Origin: Chromatiaceae bacterium
Lineage (GTDB): Bacteria > Pseudomonadota > Gammaproteobacteria > Chromatiales > Chromatiaceae
Reading direction: 5' to 3'
DNA: 64,000 nt
Assembly: GCA_024235175.1 (NCBI GenBank)
Contig: JACKMX010000003.1
Coordinates: 496,001-560,000, forward strand
Every line of letters starts with the position of its first letter. The first letter of the stretch is position 1. Below, piece after piece: positions 59,599-64,000 of this stretch. Under the pieces are notes generated by a model. It did no database searches and was not told where the DNA came from. It saw only the letters and a list, made by a program, of their open reading frames with translations. The position numbers and the translations under genes were made by a program.

Positions 59599-60509
59599 TA
59601 AGGCCTGAAATCAAGCTGAGATTGAATCTGGAACCCTTGTCACTGCGGGAGCGACTGTTCGCTTACGCCGTACTTGTTCGGCTGAATCGCCCCATCGGTA
59701 TCCTGCTTCTGCTCTGGCCCGCTCTGTGGGCGCTCTGGATCGCCGGTAACGGGCAGCCGCGCTGGGAAGTGGTGCTGATTTTCATTCTCGGGGTTGCGTT
59801 GATGCGATCGGCCGGCTGTGCCATCAACGATTACGCGGATAGAAACATCGACGGCAGGGTTGCCCGCACCCGGCACCGCCCGCTGGCAGTTGGACTGATT
59901 AGCCCCAAAGAGGCTATCGCCGTGTTCGCGCTGCTGAGTCTTGTCGCCTTCGGCCTGGTACTCCTGCTTGACTGGAAGACGATCTCGATGTCTTTCGCGG
60001 CGGTCGCCCTGGCAGCGCTTTACCCGTTTATGAAGCGGTTCACGCATCTGCCCCAGTTGGTGTTGGGTATGGCATTTGGATGGGCGGTTCCCATGGCATT
60101 TATGGCATTGACCGGCGGGGTATCCGATGCCGGGTGGTTGCTCTATCTGGCGGCCATCATCTGGGCGCTCATCTACGATACGGAATATGCGATGGTCGAC
60201 CGCGAAGACGATATAAAAATCGGCGTGAAATCAACTGCGATTCTTTTTGGCGAGTACGACCGGCTGATGATCGGTCTGTTGCAGCTGACCATGCTGGCGT
60301 TGCTCATCATGGTGGGGAGCAAATTGGAGCTGGGTTTATATTATCAGTTGGGTGTGGCCATCGGAGGTGGCATGTTCCTGCGGCAGCAGATTATGATCCG
60401 AAAGCGGGAACCGAAAAGATGTTTTGAGGCATTTCTCGATAACAATGGTTTCGGCATGATCATCTTTATCGGACTGGTGCTGGACTACCTGCTGAGTGTT
60501 CATGGATAA
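59595..60509 (+). CDS. ubiA: 4-hydroxybenzoate octaprenyltransferase UbiA
   Basis: A 304-residue membrane prenyltransferase acting directly after UbiC. The Asp-rich motifs that bind prenyl diphosphate via Mg2+ are intact: NDYADRNIDGRVARTRHRPL and DTEYAMVDREDDIKIGVKST. About eight membrane helices. It overlaps the next gene by 8 bp. Confidence 0.95.
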   Translation: MIRPEIKLRLNLEPLSLRERLFAYAVLVRLNRPIGILLLLWPALWALWIAGNGQPRWEVVLIFILGVALMRSAGCAINDYADRNIDGRVARTRHRPLAVGLISPKEAIAVFALLSLVAFGLVLLLDWKTISMSFAAVALAALYPFMKRFTHLPQLVLGMAFGWAVPMAFMALTGGVSDAGWLLYLAAIIWALIYDTEYAMVDREDDIKIGVKSTAILFGEYDRLMIGLLQLTMLALLIMVGSKLELGLYYQLGVAIGGGMFLRQQIMIRKREPKRCFEAFLDNNGFGMIIFIGLVLDYLLSVHG

Positions 60510-63009
60510 CTCTGCGGCGAAGAGAATCGGCCTTCTCCTGTTGGTCGTGCTTCTCATCCTGGCGGCGGTTGCAACCATCTATGGATTGGCTGTCGAAATC
60601 AATATCGATGATTCGCGGGCCTCATTCAGCAAGACAAAGCTGGTTTTTCTGGCGTTCTCTGCCGTAGCGGCAATTTTTTCCCTTGCGCTGATTTTATCCA
60701 TTTTTTTGATTAATCAGCGGGCAAGCCGCGCGTTGGCAAAGAGCCGCAGTGATCTTGAGATACGCGTACAGGAGCGGACGATGGATCTGGCCCGAAGCGA
60801 GGAGCGGCTGTGGGATCTGTACGACAATGCGCCCGTAGCCTATTTCTCATTGGATACCATGGATGGTTCAATTCTCAAACACAACAGGGCTTTTGCCCAT
60901 TTGCTGGAATACGAACGTACGGATTTTTCGCGACTGCGCCTGTCTGATCTTTGCGCAGAAGAGGCGGATGCTCTGCTGGCTGCCGCAAGGTCAGGAGAGG
61001 AGGTGCAGGAGCGGGAAATCAGGCTTAAAAAAAAAGGGGGAGAATGGGTACTTGGCAGCGTATCTGCCTCGCATGTAAGTGACGGTGAGGGCAGGGGGGA
61101 GGAGCTGAGGGTATCGGTTGTCGATATCACCAGCCGCAAGGCGGCGGACGAGGCGATTCGCCGGGCTCGTGATCTGGCGGATGAGGCAAACCGGGCCAAG
61201 AGCGAGTTTCTTGCCAATATGAGCCATGAAATACGGACACCGATGAACGCTATCATCGGTATGTCCCATCTGGCGCTTGCAACGGAGCTGTTGCCGAAGC
61301 AGCGGAACTATATGGAAAAGGTCTACAGTTCCGCCCAATCGCTATTGGGGATCATCAGCGATATTCTCGATTTTTCGAAAATAGAGGCGGGTAGACTGGA
61401 GCTGGAATCGATCCCGTTCCAATTGCAGGATGTGCTGGATAATCTGTCGACCCATATCGGGGTCAGGGCACGTGAAAAGGGGCTTAAGTTAATCTATGAG
61501 AGAGAGCCGGAGGTTCCCGGTGCGCTGATCGGAGATCCGTTGCGCCTGGGCCAGGTATTGATCAATCTGGGCAACAATGCGGTTAAATTCACCTCGCAGG
61601 GAGAGATCCGGGTCTCTACACGTTTGCTGGAACGGAAAGGCGGGCGGGTTAAACTGGGCTTTGTTGTGCAAGACAGCGGTATTGGTATGACACCCGAACA
61701 ACAGGCACGTCTGTTCAGATCGTTTTCGCAAGGGGACAGCAGCATTACCAGAAAGTATGGTGGGACGGGTCTGGGCTTGGCTATCAGTAAACGCCTGGTG
61801 GAGGTGCTTGGCGGAGAGATTGGCGTTGAAAGCCAGCTCAACATCGGCAGCAGGTTTCAGTTCACGGCCTGGTTCGGTTTGCAGAGCGGCCTGGGGCAGG
61901 TTGATGCCGCACCTTCTCCGAAACCGGTTCGGGAAAATGAGGCTGGCACTACCAAGGCTGTTTTGAATGGAGCGCGTGTGCTGCTGGTTGAGGACAACGA
62001 GATCAATCGGGAGCTGGTGCTGGAGCTATTGCATGGGGCCGGAATAGCGTCAGTCGTGGCGAGCGACGGAGAAGGGGCGCTTGGCGCGCTTGAAAAAGAG
62101 AACTTTGATGCTGTGCTAATGGATATTCAAATGCCCAACATGGATGGCTATGCGACGACTCAGGCGTTGCGCCAGCAGGCGAGATGGGTCGATCTGCCGA
62201 TCATTGCAATGACCGCAAACGCCAAGCCAGAGGATCGAAATCGGTGTCTGGCGGTCGGCATGAATGACTATATTGCCAAACCGATCGATATCGATCTGAT
62301 GTTTGAGGTGCTGCAACGCTGGATAGGATCAGATCGGTCGGGAAATTTGGGATCTGTATCCCACCCCGCAGCCGACAACGCATCATCGCAGCTTATTGAA
62401 ATCGACGGCCTGGATGTGAGTGAAGGATTGGCAAGGTTTCAAAACGACAGGTCCAGGTACTTTCGCGCTCTGGTGAAATTTCGTGATTCCACAGCAAAAT
62501 TTGTCGAGCGCTTCAGTGCCGCCTGGAAGTTGAAGGATAGACAGGAGGCATTGCATCTGGTGCATGACATGAAAGGTGTTGCCGGTAATATCGGTGCCAA
62601 GGATCTGCGCTTCGCAGCACTTTCACTGGAGCGTATCTGCCGGGAGCATGGAGATGAAGCTGCGGTATGTGTAAGTCTGGACAAGGTGGGGCGACTGTTG
62701 AGCCGGCTGATCGAATCGCTGAATCGCTGCGACTGGACGGAAACGGCAGCACCCGGGCCGAGACGCACCGATCCACAGCTGCTGGTTGCGCTGTTCGAGG
62801 ATCTGCACAGACTGTTACTGGATGACGACACCAGCGCCACTGATCTGCTTGTCCCACTGCGCGCGAATCTGTCGGATGATCTCTCGCTTGCCAGATTCGA
62901 GCAGCTCTCCAAACTGGTGAGGGAGTATGATTATGGGTCAGCCGTGGATGTACTGAAAGGGCTTGCCGTATCGCTCGATATCAAGCTGGCATCCGGGAAA
63001 GAGCAGTGA
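60502..63009 (+). CDS. Hybrid sensor histidine kinase (PAS-HisKA-HATPase-REC-HPt)
   Basis: About 835 residues from ATG 60502; a GTG at 60496 is also possible. Two N-terminal membrane helices flank a short periplasmic loop, then a coiled linker (LEIRVQERTMDLARSEERL), a PAS domain, HisKA (FLANMSHEIRTPMNAIIGMS), HATPase (NLGNNAVKFTSQGE; GGTGLGLAISKRLVE), a receiver (LLVEDNEINREL; LMDIQMPNMDGYAT) and a C-terminal HPt (HLVHDMKGVAGNIGAKDLR). This is an ArcB/BarA-like phosphorelay. Its stop codon overlaps the start of the HD-GYP regulator, its probable target. Confidence 0.92.
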   Translation: MDNSAAKRIGLLLLVVLLILAAVATIYGLAVEINIDDSRASFSKTKLVFLAFSAVAAIFSLALILSIFLINQRASRALAKSRSDLEIRVQERTMDLARSEERLWDLYDNAPVAYFSLDTMDGSILKHNRAFAHLLEYERTDFSRLRLSDLCAEEADALLAAARSGEEVQEREIRLKKKGGEWVLGSVSASHVSDGEGRGEELRVSVVDITSRKAADEAIRRARDLADEANRAKSEFLANMSHEIRTPMNAIIGMSHLALATELLPKQRNYMEKVYSSAQSLLGIISDILDFSKIEAGRLELESIPFQLQDVLDNLSTHIGVRAREKGLKLIYEREPEVPGALIGDPLRLGQVLINLGNNAVKFTSQGEIRVSTRLLERKGGRVKLGFVVQDSGIGMTPEQQARLFRSFSQGDSSITRKYGGTGLGLAISKRLVEVLGGEIGVESQLNIGSRFQFTAWFGLQSGLGQVDAAPSPKPVRENEAGTTKAVLNGARVLLVEDNEINRELVLELLHGAGIASVVASDGEGALGALEKENFDAVLMDIQMPNMDGYATTQALRQQARWVDLPIIAMTANAKPEDRNRCLAVGMNDYIAKPIDIDLMFEVLQRWIGSDRSGNLGSVSHPAADNASSQLIEIDGLDVSEGLARFQNDRSRYFRALVKFRDSTAKFVERFSAAWKLKDRQEALHLVHDMKGVAGNIGAKDLRFAALSLERICREHGDEAAVCVSLDKVGRLLSRLIESLNRCDWTETAAPGPRRTDPQLLVALFEDLHRLLLDDDTSATDLLVPLRANLSDDLSLARFEQLSKLVREYDYGSAVDVLKGLAVSLDIKLASGKEQ

Positions 63010-64000
63010 ACGCAGCCGAGCTGCGGGCGGTCATCCTGGTGGTGGATGATATCCCGGAAAACATAGATGTCCTGAGCGGCATATTGCGTACGAAATACCG
63101 CGTAAAAGCTGCACTGAATGGACGGCGCGCCCTTGCAATCGCCCGCAGTGATCCCCAGCCGGATTTGATTCTTCTCGACATCATGATGCCGGGAATGGAT
63201 GGATACGAAATCTGTCGTCGACTGAAGGCGGATCCGCGTACCAGCGCCATACCCGTGATTTTCGTTACAGCCAAGTCTGAAGTGGAGGATGAGCGGCTGG
63301 GATTGGAGTTGGGTGCGGTTGACTACATCGTTAAACCGATAAGTCCAGCCATTGTAATCGCAAGGGTACAAACCCATCTGGCTCTCTACGACCAGAACAG
63401 AGAGCTTGAACGCAAGGTGAGGGAGCGTACCGAAGAGCTCGCATCCACCAGGCTGCAGATTATACGACGGCTGGGTCGGGCAGCGGAGTTCAAGGATAAC
63501 GAGACCGGTCTGCATGTGATCAGGATGAGTCACTATTCCCGGCTGATTGCCAAGGCGATGGGTGCTTCAGAGGCCTGGTTGGAGCTGCTGTTCAATGCAG
63601 CTCCGATGCACGATATAGGGAAGATTGGTATTCCTGATTATATTCTTCTGAAGCCGGGAAAGCTGGACGATAAGGAGTGGAAAATCATGTCGCGCCATCC
63701 GCTTTATGGCGCAGAGATCATTGGGGAGCACCGCTCTGAACTGATGATGCTGTCCCGGGAAATTGCGTTGAGTCATCATGAAAAATGGGACGGAACCGGC
63801 TATCCGCAGGGCCACAAGGGGGAAGTGATCAATATTGCAGCGCGTATTGTCGCAATTGCCGATGTCTTCGACGCGCTTACCACCGCACGTCCGTACAAAG
63901 CAGCCTGGAAGGTGGAGGACGCTGTTGGGTATATCGATGATCAGCGTGGACAACACTTTGATCCGAAGCTGGTAACCTTGTTCCACAAGGTGCTTCCTTC
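63006..64000 (+). CDS. Response regulator with HD-GYP c-di-GMP phosphodiesterase domain, 3'-truncated by the window edge
   Basis: At least 331 residues from GTG 63006, whose GTGA overlaps the kinase stop codon. The receiver domain has VVDDIPENIDVL, phospho-acceptor LLDIMMPGMDGYE and Lys in DYIVKPISP. A coiled linker (LERKVREREE-like; RKVRERTEELASTRLQ) leads to the HD-GYP domain with HDIGKIGIPDYILLKPG, the SRHPLYGAEIIG segment and HHEKWDGTGYPQG. All key HD-GYP residues visible here are intact, so c-di-GMP hydrolysis under control of the adjacent kinase is expected. No stop codon is reached before the window ends. Confidence 0.93.
   Translation, partial: MNAAELRAVILVVDDIPENIDVLSGILRTKYRVKAALNGRRALAIARSDPQPDLILLDIMMPGMDGYEICRRLKADPRTSAIPVIFVTAKSEVEDERLGLELGAVDYIVKPISPAIVIARVQTHLALYDQNRELERKVRERTEELASTRLQIIRRLGRAAEFKDNETGLHVIRMSHYSRLIAKAMGASEAWLELLFNAAPMHDIGKIGIPDYILLKPGKLDDKEWKIMSRHPLYGAEIIGEHRSELMMLSREIALSHHEKWDGTGYPQGHKGEVINIAARIVAIADVFDALTTARPYKAAWKVEDAVGYIDDQRGQHFDPKLVTLFHKVLP

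Noticed and set aside
1..64000. Prophage, CRISPR array, defence island or complete insertion sequence
   Set aside because: No integrase, transposase, cas gene, spaced repeat array or toxin-antitoxin pair was seen; the only mobile trace is the MITE-like element.

Overview
The window is about 64 kb of a dense, gammaproteobacterial-type chromosome. It begins inside rlmKL and ends inside an HD-GYP response-regulator gene. The core gene order (gmk-rpoZ-spoT-recG, ubiC-ubiA, ccmABCDEFGHI, rdgB, rph) is typical of Gammaproteobacteria. A DsrC/TusE-family gene, a full System I cytochrome c maturation operon and a c4/c553-like cytochrome fit a respiratory, possibly sulfur-metabolising organism; that lifestyle is an inference. 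I see no rRNA, prophage, CRISPR array or full insertion sequence. There is one tRNA-Arg(CCG) and one short MITE-like element with a 9-bp target duplication.

Layout. 1-7.7 kb: housekeeping and small genes (rlmKL, a DRE-TIM lyase, tRNA-Arg, a cytochrome c, a lipoprotein, rep helicase, a LOG protein, a DUF2782-like protein). 7.8-15.8 kb: the phosphate regulon core, phoB-phoR facing pstS-phoU-pstC-pstA-pstB2-pstB1. 16-18.8 kb: a pair of CNNM/CorC-type membrane proteins. 18.9-24.5 kb: a CofD/YvcK-like protein, the MITE, a SixA-NUDIX fusion, an orphan ParA, a CYTH/CHAD protein and a DsrC-like protein. 24.8-29.8 kb: an FNR-box promoter, uspA and two Na+/Pi cotransporter paralogues around a small coiled-coil gene. 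30.1-32.7 kb: a second CNNM/CorC pair. 32.9-37.2 kb: a metallophosphoesterase, a P-loop protein, pitA and its DUF47 partner. 37.7-40.2 kb: a phosphoglycerate-mutase-like gene overlapping a 2-phosphoglycerate kinase gene. 40.5-49.8 kb: PilZ protein, rdgB, ccm operon, rph. 50-64 kb: a Ser/Thr kinase, yicC-gmk-rpoZ-spoT-ridA, two thiamine-related genes, recG, ubiC-ubiA and a two-component pair ending in an HD-GYP protein.

The most striking feature is that roughly 7.8-40.2 kb is dominated by phosphate uptake, sensing, storage and phosphoryl chemistry: Pst, two NptA-type carriers, Pit, PhoBR, PhoU, DUF47, CHAD, SixA-NUDIX, 2-phosphoglycerate kinase and a metallophosphoesterase. Several components are atypical. 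The two PstB ATPases carry complementary motif defects and look like an asymmetric heterodimer with one canonical ATP site. PhoU carries a C-terminal LMW-phosphatase/ArsC-like domain lacking the catalytic Cys and Arg. The phosphoglycerate-mutase-like enzyme has Thr in place of the nucleophilic Ser and is paired with a 2-phosphoglycerate kinase of the type used for cyclic 2,3-diphosphoglycerate in methanogens. Candidate Pho boxes with a matching 10-11 bp distance to a -10 element precede phoB, pstS and the DUF47-pit operon. I read the region as a candidate phosphate acquisition and storage island; its unity is inference, the motif states are visible in the sequence.
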